DNA of 42,301 bases, from contig NZ_JAUNPE010000008.1 in assembly GCF_030536815.1 (NCBI RefSeq), positions 1 to 42,301 on the forward strand. The letters are read 5' to 3'. The position numbers and the translations under genes were made by a program. Origin of the DNA: Kocuria sp. (GTDB lineage Bacteria > Actinomycetota > Actinomycetes > Actinomycetales > Micrococcaceae). How positions within the stretch are numbered: position 1 is the stretch's first letter; the number at the start of each line of letters is the position of its first letter. Positions 34,069-40,906 of this stretch are shown here, piece after piece. Below the pieces are notes generated by a model. The model saw only the letters and a list, made by a program, of their open reading frames with translations. It made no database searches and had not been told where the DNA came from.

Positions 34069-34949
34069 GACGTGGCTCCTTCGGTGGGTACTGCGCCGGG
34101 TGGTGTGTGGAGTAGCTGGGGTGGGACCCGCAACCGGTCCCCGGGGCGGATCAGATTTCCGCCGTTCTGCAGGTCGTTGTGTTCGAGCCACGTGGCAGTC
34201 TGCGCCGCGATCTGCGCGGCAGTTGCGTGCGGCTCCAAGAACTGCGCGGTGAGGTCCCACAGGGTGTCTCCGTGGATGACGGTCACGGTCGACTCAACCA
34301 CTCGGGTGGGGGCGGGTGGCTGTTCGCATACTTTCGGGGAGGCCACCGCGGCGGAGGATTGGCCCGGCGCGACATCGGGCAATGCCGGCGCCGCCGGTGA
34401 AGGTTGAATCTCGGCGGGTGCAGGCTCCAACGCGGGATCCGTCCGGTCAGGAGCGCCGGTTTCCGGCGGCGGGGTGGCGGAATGCGCCTCGGGAGCACCG
34501 TGGGCATTCGGTTGCTGCGGCTCCGCCTGACTGATGCCGGAGTCGGAACGTGGCCAAAAGGGATCGATCGGTTCGTCCGCGTGGGCCGTCGAGACGGCGA
34601 CCAGCTGGATTCCGAGCACCGCGCCCACCGTGCGGGCCATCAGCTTGGGTGTCAGGCGAGTGGCGCACCGTTCCACGCGATGCCACCGGAGCGCACGGGC
34701 CACGGCAGTGCACGCCATCATGAGAAGACCGGTGAACCACCAGGTGGCCAACACCACGCCGGCCAGGGCGGCGGTGAGCGCGACCGCGAGATCCGCGTTC
34801 AAGGGTGCCACGCCCAGCTCGGACCGGCCCAGGAGAGCCCACCCCAGAGCGATGAGCAGGGCCGATAGCAACGGGATGACCCACGTGGTGAGCGCGAACT
34901 CGATGCCGTGCGCCACGGTTCCATTCCTGGAGGCTTGATCACGTTTCAT
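34065..34949 (-). CDS. LysM-domain membrane protein
   Basis: The protein has 294 residues. Three hydrophobic segments at ~20-41, 53-85 and 105-123 are followed by a ~100-residue Pro/Ala/Glu-rich spacer and a C-terminal LysM domain (~230-283): VTVIHGDTLWDLTAQFL and NLIRPGDRLRVP. LysM binds peptidoglycan N-acetylglucosamine, so the protein links membrane and wall. ATG at 34949 has either a distant AGGG or, read as a -10, TAGGGT 8 bp upstream, so a leaderless start is possible. Three 10-bp repeats lie 17-46 bp before it, and a near-identical copy lies before the BldC-like gene. Its stop overlaps the Rv3235-like start. Confidence 0.85.
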   Translation of the reverse strand: MKRDQASRNGTVAHGIEFALTTWVIPLLSALLIALGWALLGRSELGVAPLNADLAVALTAALAGVVLATWWFTGLLMMACTAVARALRWHRVERCATRLTPKLMARTVGAVLGIQLVAVSTAHADEPIDPFWPRSDSGISQAEPQQPNAHGAPEAHSATPPPETGAPDRTDPALEPAPAEIQPSPAAPALPDVAPGQSSAAVASPKVCEQPPAPTRVVESTVTVIHGDTLWDLTAQFLEPHATAAQIAAQTATWLEHNDLQNGGNLIRPGDRLRVPPQLLHTPPGAVPTEGATS

Positions 34950-34965
34950 TGTTTTTGACCCTAGT

Positions 34966-34995
34966 AATGTCGTTTGATGCTGTTTGGTAATGTTT
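34966..34995 (-). promoter_or_regulatory. Three tandem 10-bp repeats upstream of the LysM gene
   Basis: On the plus strand three decamers follow each other exactly: AATGTCGTTT, GATGCTGTTT, GGTAATGTTT. Each ends in GTTT, one helical turn apart. The 16 bases at 34973-34988 match 15 of 16 at 35967-35982, before the BldC-like gene. This is likely a binding site for a protein that docks head-to-tail. Confidence 0.6.
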
Positions 34996-35146
34996 AGATC
35001 ATTCAGGCTGAGGTGCCGGGCGTCAAGCATGGATGTAAATGCACAAGACCCCGAGCGTCATATTTCTCGGCCCCGGTCGTGATGTACTGATGCCACGCAG
35101 TGGCCGCTTCCGGTGACTGTCGCAACGGGAGGCACAGGGGGACGGC

Positions 35147-35713
35147 GTGCGCTGGGATGAACTTTTCGCAGACATGGAAGCGCAGCTGGCGCAGGCGGAA
35201 CAACGCAGTGTGGAACGTGAAGCCGCGGAAACAGCCAGGGCGGAGCTGTCCCGACTCACGCTGGCGGAGCGCCTGTCGGCTCACCGGAATCACACCGTGC
35301 GGTTGTTGCCGGCTCATGGTGACGTGCTCGAGGGAGAGTTGACGGACATCGGCGCGGGGTGGGCGGTGATCCGGGAACGCTATTTTCAGCACCTCGTGCC
35401 CTTGCATTCCGTGGTGTGGTGGGAGGGGCTCCACCGCCGCTTCGAGATCGTCACCGAACGCGCTGTCCTGCGGAAGTTAGGGATGGGGCATGTGCTCCGG
35501 GCCCTGGCAGCATCGAGAACCCATGTCCGGGTCTTGCTCCTGGACCCGTCGTCCCGCGGGGACATCGACGGCACGCTGGATGCGGTGGGCCACGATTTTT
35601 TCGACGTTGCGCTCCACCCGGACGATCAATTCCGACGCCGCCACGCGGTCAAGGCCGTGCGCACGGTACCTTTCGGGTCGGTGGCGCTGATCTCCTCACC
35701 GGATACCGCCTAA
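35147..35713 (+). CDS. Conserved hypothetical protein with Sm/SH3-like barrel
   Basis: The protein has 188 residues. Residues ~3-40 are a charged helix (MEAQLAQAEQRSVEREAAE). Residues ~45-95 look like a small beta-barrel of the Sm or SH3 kind: HTVRLLPAHGDVLEGELTDIGAGWAVIRERYFQHLVPLHSVVWWEGL. The C-terminal part (ALAASRTHVRVLLLDPSSRGDIDGTLDAVGHDFFDVAL) suggests a second beta-rich module. I do not recognise a named family, but proteins of this kind stand beside BldC-like genes in Micrococcales. GTG at 35147 follows GGGGGAC. It converges with the BldC-like gene with a 12-bp gap and shares its upstream region with the LysM gene. A nucleic-acid role is possible, not shown. Confidence 0.7.
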   Translation: MRWDELFADMEAQLAQAEQRSVEREAAETARAELSRLTLAERLSAHRNHTVRLLPAHGDVLEGELTDIGAGWAVIRERYFQHLVPLHSVVWWEGLHRRFEIVTERAVLRKLGMGHVLRALAASRTHVRVLLLDPSSRGDIDGTLDAVGHDFFDVALHPDDQFRRRHAVKAVRTVPFGSVALISSPDTA

Positions 35714-35725
35714 TCCGCGCCCGGT

Positions 35726-35941
35726 TCAGCCGATGGATCCTTCGCGTACCGCCTGCTCGGTGCGTTCGTACCCCTTCTGGATGTACTCCTCCAGTTTCCG
35801 GGTTTCCACTCGCCACTGTCCTCGGCCACCCACCTGAATGGCGGGTAGCTCTCCCGAACGCACCATGGCACGAGCCTGAGCCACCGAGATCGACAGGATC
35901 TCGGAGACATCCGACAGCGTGAGAAATCGCTGCTCTGCCAT
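35726..35941 (-). CDS. Small BldC/excisionase-type helix-turn-helix protein
   Basis: The protein has 71 residues and is a lone MerR-like winged helix-turn-helix: FLTLSDVSEILSISVAQARAMVRSGELPAIQVGGRGQWRVETRKLEEYI. The GxWR wing and closing helix are typical of BldC and phage excisionase-like DNA-binding domains. BldC-type proteins lack a dimerisation helix and bind head-to-tail on direct repeats. Upstream of its own start is a two-copy version of the repeat found before the LysM gene, which suggests self-control. It has no integrase next to it, so it is a host regulator rather than an element excisionase. A close relative is common in this position in Micrococcales. Confidence 0.87.
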   Translation of the reverse strand: MAEQRFLTLSDVSEILSISVAQARAMVRSGELPAIQVGGRGQWRVETRKLEEYIQKGYERTEQAVREGSIG

Positions 35942-35966
35942 GGGTGGTTCGCCTCATCTCGGGTCT

Positions 35967-35982
35967 TTTGATGCAGTTTGGT
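35967..35982 (-). promoter_or_regulatory. Repeat motif upstream of the BldC-like gene, shared with the LysM gene
   Basis: TTTGATGCAGTTTGGT is 26 bp before the ATG at 35941; TTTGATGCTGTTTGGT is 24 bp before the LysM ATG at 34949, in the same orientation. One base of 16 differs. Confidence 0.6.
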
Positions 35983-36169
35983 GGCTTCCAGTGTCCCACG
36001 GATGACCGCCCGGTGTCGGGTTATGCACAGAATTTTGCAGCGCGTGCGGAACGAGAGGGGCCAGATGTCCACATGTTGCGAGCCCTGATTTCCTCCGGGG
36101 CGGTTCACGGTGCACACTCATGACAGATTCGGTGGGGGCCGGATCCACCTCGGGGGAAGGGAAAAGTAC

Positions 36170-36826
36170 ATGTCCAGCGATGCGCGCGGCGACACAGCAA
36201 CGGCCCAAAGATTCAAGAAACCGACATGGCGCGACCCCCGGCTGGTGGTCGGACTCTTGCTGGTGCTCACATCCATTGCGGCGGTGGTGCTGCTCATTTC
36301 GGCACTGAACCGCACGGAGCCCTATTACGTGGCCGCGCGCGATCTCTCGGTGGGGCAGCAAGTCACAGAGGAAGACCTCGTACCGGTTGATGTCAGGCTC
36401 CAGGACGCTTCTCAGCAGTACCTGTCCACGGAGAGTGGTCTGAAAGACAACGATGTCCTGGTGCAACGGGTTCCCAGGGGTCAGCTGGTGCCCACGAGTG
36501 CCGTGGGCACCGCTGATGAACTCGATCGCAGCCCCGTGGGTATCGCTCTGGAGACTCCCTTACCCGCAGAAGCGACGGCCGGCTCGCGCGTGGACGTGTG
36601 GGTCGCGGACCAGAAGGCGTCCGGCCGTGGGTACGAGAGTCCCCGCAAATTGGTTCCCGGTGCCGAGATCTCCACCATCGAATCCAATAACTCGGCGCTG
36701 GGGAACTCGACCGGCACCACGGTGCATGTCCTCGCCACGCCGGCCCAGGTCGAACCGCTGGTGGACGCCTTGGGCAACAGCGCCAAGGTCACACTGGTCC
36801 TCAACCCCACGGGTGGTGACTCGTGA
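36170..36826 (+). CDS. SAF-domain membrane protein (CpaB/RcpC-like)
   Basis: The protein has 218 residues. A basic N-terminus leads to one membrane helix (~25-46). An SAF domain (~52-113) follows: YYVAARDLSVGQQVTEEDLVPVDVRL and RGQLVPTSAVG. The rest resembles the beta-rich C-terminal half of CpaB/RcpC, ending VTLVLNPTGGDS. CpaB proteins belong to Flp/Tad pilus machines, where they sit outside the membrane. ATG at 36170 follows GAAGGG. The 228 bp before it, back to the BldC-like start, hold the shared repeat and no other gene. It overlaps the CpaE-like gene by 4 bp. No TadA ATPase, TadB/C or pilin gene is in the window. Confidence 0.82.
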   Translation: MSSDARGDTATAQRFKKPTWRDPRLVVGLLLVLTSIAAVVLLISALNRTEPYYVAARDLSVGQQVTEEDLVPVDVRLQDASQQYLSTESGLKDNDVLVQRVPRGQLVPTSAVGTADELDRSPVGIALETPLPAEATAGSRVDVWVADQKASGRGYESPRKLVPGAEISTIESNNSALGNSTGTTVHVLATPAQVEPLVDALGNSAKVTLVLNPTGGDS

Positions 36827-38202
36827 GCATCTCTGTGGTGACGCTGGGGACGGGAACATGGCCGCTGGTCGACCAGATCGAACGACAGCACGGTTCCGTC
36901 ACCGTGGTGCGCCGGTGCCTGGACCTCTCAGAACTGTTGGCCTGTGCCCACACGGGCATGGCCCGGGTGGCCCTCCTCGCCGAGGGTGCGGAAGAACTGA
37001 CCGCGAGCCTGTTGGAACAACTGTCGCTCAGCTCGGTTCGGGTTCTGGTGCTCGCCGGTCACGATGAAATCCGCTTGGCAGCATTGGGTGTCACCATTGT
37101 TCCCGAGGGGGTCTCGGGTGATGACGTCACCGGCCTCATCGAGCAGGTGGCGGACTCACCGGATCCCGTGCCGTCCTATCGTGGCCATTCCCACACGGAC
37201 GATCATCCCCGGGCCACCACGGTGCCCGAGACCCATCAGGCTGATACGTCGGAAACACATGAGACCACCGCGGCGAGCGCTGACCCGGGCCCGTTCCCGC
37301 AGGGTGGCACCGGCCGCATTATCACCGTGTGGGGCCCAATGGGTGCCCCGGGGCGGACGGTCACGGCGCTGAACGTTGCCGCTGAGCTGGCGTTGACGGG
37401 ATCCACGGTACTTCTGGTTGATGCCGACACCTATGCGGCGTCGGTCGCGGCGAGCTTGGGCATGCTCGAGGAAGCCGCGGGTTTGGCTCAGGCGTGCCGG
37501 TTGGCTGACCAGGGGCGTCTGGATGGCGACGGGTTGCAGCGCTGTGCCACACGAGTGTCGGTGGCCGGGGCCACGATGGACGTGCTCACCGGGCTCACCC
37601 GCCACGACCGATGGCCGGAGGTCCGCGCGGCCGCTCTCGAAACCGTGCTGCTCCACGCGAGCGAGGCCTATCACGCGGTGGTGGTCGATACGTCTTTCGG
37701 CCTGGAATCGGATGAGGAGATCAGTCTGGACACGGTGGCGCCTCGGCGTAATGCGGCCACGCTCAGCGCGTGCGCCATGGCCGACACGGTGATCGCCCTG
37801 GGTTCGGCAGACGCCCTGGGTATTCCACGGTTGGTCAAGACACTGCCCGATCTCACGGACGCGGCGCCCTCGGCGCGATTGCTTCTGGTGATCAATAAAC
37901 TGAGAAAAACATCGGTGGGACGCTCCGGTGCGGACTCCGTGGCCGAAGCGTGGGCGCGGTTCTCGCCCGGGCACGGCATCGACGCGACCCTGGACTGGGA
38001 TCCCACCGCGTGTGACGAGGCGTTACTGGCCGGTGCGGTGTTGGCCGAGTCGGCCGCCAAGAGCGGTTTGCGGCAACAGATCACGAATTTGGCGGCTCGC
38101 GCGCTCCACCCCGAGGGTGATTCGGGCGCGGAGGAATCGTCGCCCGGGCGGGCGCCGGGGACTAGGCTGGGACAACGAATGGGCGCGTGGTTGCGCCGTT
38201 GA
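36823..38202 (+). CDS. CpaE/MinD-like P-loop ATPase with altered Walker A
   Basis: The protein has 459 residues. An N-terminal receiver-like domain (~1-110) and a Thr/His-rich linker precede the ParA/MinD fold (~160-430). Its Walker A reads GPMGAPGRT (171-179) instead of KGGxGKT: both the signature lysine and the P-loop lysine are replaced. The DAD box in VLLVDADTYAASVAASLG is kept. This variant is seen in actinobacterial CpaE/septum-site-like proteins next to SAF genes. It may bind nucleotide weakly or act without hydrolysis. GTG at 36823 overlaps the SAF gene stop. Expected role: placing a Flp-type secretion or pilus machine at the membrane. Only 28 bp separate it from pdtaS, so co-transcription is possible. 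Confidence 0.82.
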   Translation: MSISVVTLGTGTWPLVDQIERQHGSVTVVRRCLDLSELLACAHTGMARVALLAEGAEELTASLLEQLSLSSVRVLVLAGHDEIRLAALGVTIVPEGVSGDDVTGLIEQVADSPDPVPSYRGHSHTDDHPRATTVPETHQADTSETHETTAASADPGPFPQGGTGRIITVWGPMGAPGRTVTALNVAAELALTGSTVLLVDADTYAASVAASLGMLEEAAGLAQACRLADQGRLDGDGLQRCATRVSVAGATMDVLTGLTRHDRWPEVRAAALETVLLHASEAYHAVVVDTSFGLESDEEISLDTVAPRRNAATLSACAMADTVIALGSADALGIPRLVKTLPDLTDAAPSARLLLVINKLRKTSVGRSGADSVAEAWARFSPGHGIDATLDWDPTACDEALLAGAVLAESAAKSGLRQQITNLAARALHPEGDSGAEESSPGRAPGTRLGQRMGAWLRR

Positions 38203-38230
38203 TGTCCCCCCTGAAAGCGAGTGACCCGTC

Positions 38231-39796
38231 GTGGCATTTACGGACCCCCTCCGTTCCATCGAGGACTTCGACGCCGGTGATGCGGAATGGTTGCACTTGT
38301 TGGTGGGGGACTGGCAGCTCGTGGCGGATCTTGGCTTTGCGGACCTGCTGCTGAGTTTCCCCAACCGGGTCATCTCCGCGCAGGACAGTCCCACGGGGGC
38401 CGCCATCCCTGCTCCGAGCAGCGATTTCACGGTGCTGGCGCACGCACGCCCCACCACGGGCCCCACCGCGTTCCACAAGGACATGGTGGGGGAGACCATT
38501 TCCCCACGCGACTCCGCCCCCTTGCGTTCCGCGTGGGTGGACCAGCGCATGGAGCGCTTCAAGCTCAACGCCACGGACACTCAGCCCGCGGAATCGATTC
38601 TCGTGGTTCCGCTGGTCCGTAATCAGCGCACCATTGCGGTGGTCAGTGTGCCCCTCGACCCGCATTTCGGGCACCCGGTGTCCCAAATGGAAACCGTGTA
38701 CCGGGAAACTGCCCGGGACCTGTTGCGCATGGCCAACGAAGGCACATGGCCCGATTTCGCGGTGCGTAGCGATTCCCGCAGGGGCGCGCCTCGCGTGGGT
38801 GACGGAATGATGCGCCTTGACGAGCACGGCCGGGTGGCGTTCTGCTCACCCAACGGGCTGTCCACGTTCCGCCGGCTGGGCCACGAGGGAGACGTGACCG
38901 GCGAAAATCTTGTCGCGATTGCGCGCAAACTCGACGTCCGCGGCAACGGGGTGGATGAGACGATTGCCCCGGTGCTCGCGGGAACCATGCCGTGGCGCGG
39001 TGAGCTGGAGGCCGGAAACGTGTCCGTGACCCTGCGGGCCATTCCCTTGCGACAGGGGCCGTCGCGGACCGGGGCCCTGCTGTTGTGCCGGGATGTGACC
39101 GAATTACGGCGCAGGGACTTGCAACTGGTGTCCAAGGACGCCACCATTCGCGAGATCCATCACCGGGTGAAGAATAATCTCCAGACGGTGTCCGCGCTCC
39201 TGCGACTGCAGTCACGCCGAATGACCTCGGACGAGGCGAAACACGGACTGCAACAAGCGATGCGCCGCGTGAGTTCCATTGCCCGCGTTCATGAATCGCT
39301 GTCCTACGACATCTCGGATGACGTGGATTTCGACGAACTGATTCGGCACCAGGTGAAACTGGCGGTGGAAATGGCCTCGTCCACGCAGACGGTGGGCACC
39401 GAGGTGCGCGGCGAGTTCGGCCTCCTACCGTCCAAAAGCGCGACGTCCATGGCGCTGGTCATCAACGAGGTCGCGGCCAACGCCGTACAGCACGGGCTCA
39501 AGGATCGGGACGGAACGGTCTCTTTGGTGGTCGATCGGCTGCCCGACGTCGTCACCGATGCCGGGGAAGTTCACCGGGTCATCGAGGTGACCGTGAGCGA
39601 TGACGGATGGGGCATGGGGGACACCGTCATCGAGGAATCGGGTGCGAGTGCTTTCCGTCAGGCCGGTGAGGGTGAGGGATTGGGCATGCAAATCGTCCGG
39701 ACCCTCGTGGCCAGTGAACTCAAGGGCAAGATCCGTTGGCAACCGCGTGAGGGCGGGGGAACCAGCGTGGTGATCCAGGCCCAGTTCGCCGTGTGA
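38231..39796 (+). CDS. pdtaS: Sensor histidine kinase PdtaS
   Basis: The protein has 521 residues. A GAF domain covers ~10-150, a PAS domain ~190-295, and a HisKA_2/HATPase kinase the rest. The phospho-acceptor region is IREIHHRVKNNLQTVSALLRLQSRR with His310/His311. The ATP site has NEVAANAVQHG, DDGWGMG and GEGLGMQIVRTLV. No membrane helix is present, so it is cytosolic. PdtaS signals to the antiterminator response regulator PdtaR, which binds RNA; that gene is not in the window. In M. tuberculosis PdtaS also lies beside whiB1 (Rv3220c/Rv3219). GTG at 38231 has only a weak ribosome site. Confidence 0.93.
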   Translation: MAFTDPLRSIEDFDAGDAEWLHLLVGDWQLVADLGFADLLLSFPNRVISAQDSPTGAAIPAPSSDFTVLAHARPTTGPTAFHKDMVGETISPRDSAPLRSAWVDQRMERFKLNATDTQPAESILVVPLVRNQRTIAVVSVPLDPHFGHPVSQMETVYRETARDLLRMANEGTWPDFAVRSDSRRGAPRVGDGMMRLDEHGRVAFCSPNGLSTFRRLGHEGDVTGENLVAIARKLDVRGNGVDETIAPVLAGTMPWRGELEAGNVSVTLRAIPLRQGPSRTGALLLCRDVTELRRRDLQLVSKDATIREIHHRVKNNLQTVSALLRLQSRRMTSDEAKHGLQQAMRRVSSIARVHESLSYDISDDVDFDELIRHQVKLAVEMASSTQTVGTEVRGEFGLLPSKSATSMALVINEVAANAVQHGLKDRDGTVSLVVDRLPDVVTDAGEVHRVIEVTVSDDGWGMGDTVIEESGASAFRQAGEGEGLGMQIVRTLVASELKGKIRWQPREGGGTSVVIQAQFAV

Positions 39797-39839
39797 CCCG
39801 TGCCGTGCGGCGGTGACCCGTTGCGCCCATGTTCCAAGG

Positions 39840-39853
39840 GGTCAGCGCTGACC
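39840..39853. repeat. 14-bp perfect palindrome between pdtaS and whiB1
   Basis: GGTCAGCGCTGACC lies 44 bp after the pdtaS stop and 12 bp before the terminator stem. No protein is known to bind it; it may be chance or an extra hairpin. Confidence 0.3.
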
Positions 39854-39865
39854 GGGATAGAGCGG

Positions 39866-39897
39866 AGCCCCCGTGACCGTCGAGGGTCACGAGGGCT
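39866..39897. terminator. Bidirectional terminator between pdtaS and whiB1
   Basis: AGCCCCCGTGACC pairs with GGTCACGAGGGCT (12 of 13 pairs, 6-base loop) between the two convergent genes. Confidence 0.8.
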
Positions 39898-39940
39898 TCG
39901 TCAAAACTTCCGGGCCGGAGGCCTCAGGGTTTCCCGAGAC

Positions 39941-40189
39941 TCAGGACGCGCGACGAGCGCGTGCTGCACGGCGCTTGAGGGCGCGGCGCTCGTCTTCGCT
40001 CATACCGCCCCACACCCCGGCGTCCTGGCCGGATTCCAGAGCCCACTGCAGGCAGGTGTCCATGACCTCGCACGTGCGGCACACGGCTTTGGCCTCTTCG
40101 ATCTGCAACAGAGCGGGGCCGGTGTTACCCACGGGGAAAAATAGTTCGGGGTCTTTCTCAAGACATGCTGCGCGACTACGCCAATCCAT
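39941..40189 (-). CDS. whiB1: WhiB1, iron-sulfur cluster transcription factor
   Basis: The protein has 82 residues. Cys9, Cys37, Cys40 and Cys46 hold a [4Fe-4S] cluster and match the spacing of M. tuberculosis WhiB1 exactly. GVWGG follows at the usual place, then a basic C-terminus (RRALKRRAARARR) for DNA contact. WhiB1 binds the primary sigma factor, reacts with nitric oxide and is essential in mycobacteria. ATG at 40189 is fixed by homology; its AAAGGAG lies about 14 bp away, farther than usual. The 5' region (40190-40486, 297 bp) holds a hairpin, a PHO-box-like direct repeat and the divergent promoter of the next gene, and no further gene. Confidence 0.95.
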   Translation of the reverse strand: MDWRSRAACLEKDPELFFPVGNTGPALLQIEEAKAVCRTCEVMDTCLQWALESGQDAGVWGGMSEDERRALKRRAARARRAS

Positions 40190-40301
40190 GATCTGCGGTG
40201 ACGCTCCTTTCACAACGTTGGGTGTGTACGCAAACACGGCAGCACCGTCAAACGCGGGCTGAGCGCGGCAGGACAGTGTTCAGGGGGCGTACACACAGAA
40301 A

Positions 40302-40322
40302 AGGCCCGTGACGGCCGGGCCT
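40302..40322 (-). other. Hairpin in the whiB1 upstream/leader region
   Basis: AGGCCCG and CGGGCCT form a perfect 7-bp stem with a 7-base loop, 113 bp before the whiB1 ATG. If transcription starts at or above it, it would be part of a long leader. Confidence 0.35.
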
Positions 40323-40351
40323 CGAAAGATGATCTGTCCATTACTTTCTCA

Positions 40352-40371
40352 CGTGAACAACTCGTGAACAA
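40352..40371 (-). promoter_or_regulatory. PHO-box-like direct repeat upstream of whiB1
   Basis: On the whiB1 strand TTGTTCACG-AG-TTGTTCACG is a perfect 9-bp direct repeat with an 11-bp period. GTTCACG-N4-GTTCACG is one base per half-site from the Streptomyces PhoP consensus GTTCACC-N4-GTTCACC, also similar to RegX3 sites. OmpR-family regulators bind such repeats. Confidence 0.55.
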
Positions 40372-40444
40372 GGGTCTGAGCGGTATATCACATTGAAAGT
40401 TTTCCCTGATCAGTTTACCGATCATGACCGCGCGTGATCGTCAT

Positions 40445-40450
40445 TAGAAT
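40445..40450 (+). promoter_or_regulatory. -10 TAGAAT for the small membrane protein gene
   Basis: TAGAAT lies 36 bp before the ATG at 40487, leaving a short leader with AAAGG. CGATCA-N10-TGATCG (40419-40440) lies just upstream and could be an operator. Confidence 0.55.
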
Positions 40451-40486
40451 TGGGGTGCCCGCTCGCCCTCCAGAAAGGCATTGTCC

Positions 40487-40906
40487 ATGGTCCCCGCGTC
40501 TCAGCAGCAGTCTCTCAATCGCCCGTGGCCGGTGTGGTTGATCGGTGTGATCGTCGGGCTGGAAGCCGGGGCACTGGCCTATGTGGGTGCGCGATTTGTC
40601 ATTTCCCTATTTTCCGAACACGCCATACCCACGGCGGGCATCATTTTCGGCGCAGTGGTGATGCTGGGTGCCGCCGTGTGGTTGGGGTCCGCGGCGTGGG
40701 GCACGGTCAAGGGTTTGCGGTGGCCCCGGGCTGCGATCCTGGTGTCGCAGGCCTTCTTGGTGATCGTGGGGATCTCCTTGACCCAGGTGGGTGCCCGGGC
40801 CATCGGTGTTGCTTGCGTGGCCGTCGCGATCATCACGCTCATTGCGTTGTTCAACCGGTCCACCGTGGTCTGGATGGGGGAGTCCACGCGCTATCCGTCC
40901 CACTGA
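40487..40906 (+). CDS. Small integral membrane protein, four predicted helices
   Basis: The protein has 139 residues and is mostly hydrophobic, with segments at ~16-40, 49-70, 82-100 and 103-121 separated by short loops. The tail is short and polar (WMGESTRYPSH). No transporter, enzyme or receptor motif is visible, and I do not recognise the family. ATG at 40487 was chosen because AAAGG lies 8 bp upstream; a TTG at 40481 would be too close. It diverges from whiB1 and its end overlaps the end of the convergent FtsK-like gene by 16 bp. Confidence 0.75.
   Translation: MVPASQQQSLNRPWPVWLIGVIVGLEAGALAYVGARFVISLFSEHAIPTAGIIFGAVVMLGAAVWLGSAAWGTVKGLRWPRAAILVSQAFLVIVGISLTQVGARAIGVACVAVAIITLIALFNRSTVVWMGESTRYPSH

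Noticed and set aside
35726..35941. Excisionase of an integrated element
   Set aside because: No integrase, attachment repeats or phage genes are near, and the setting is a conserved chromosomal one.
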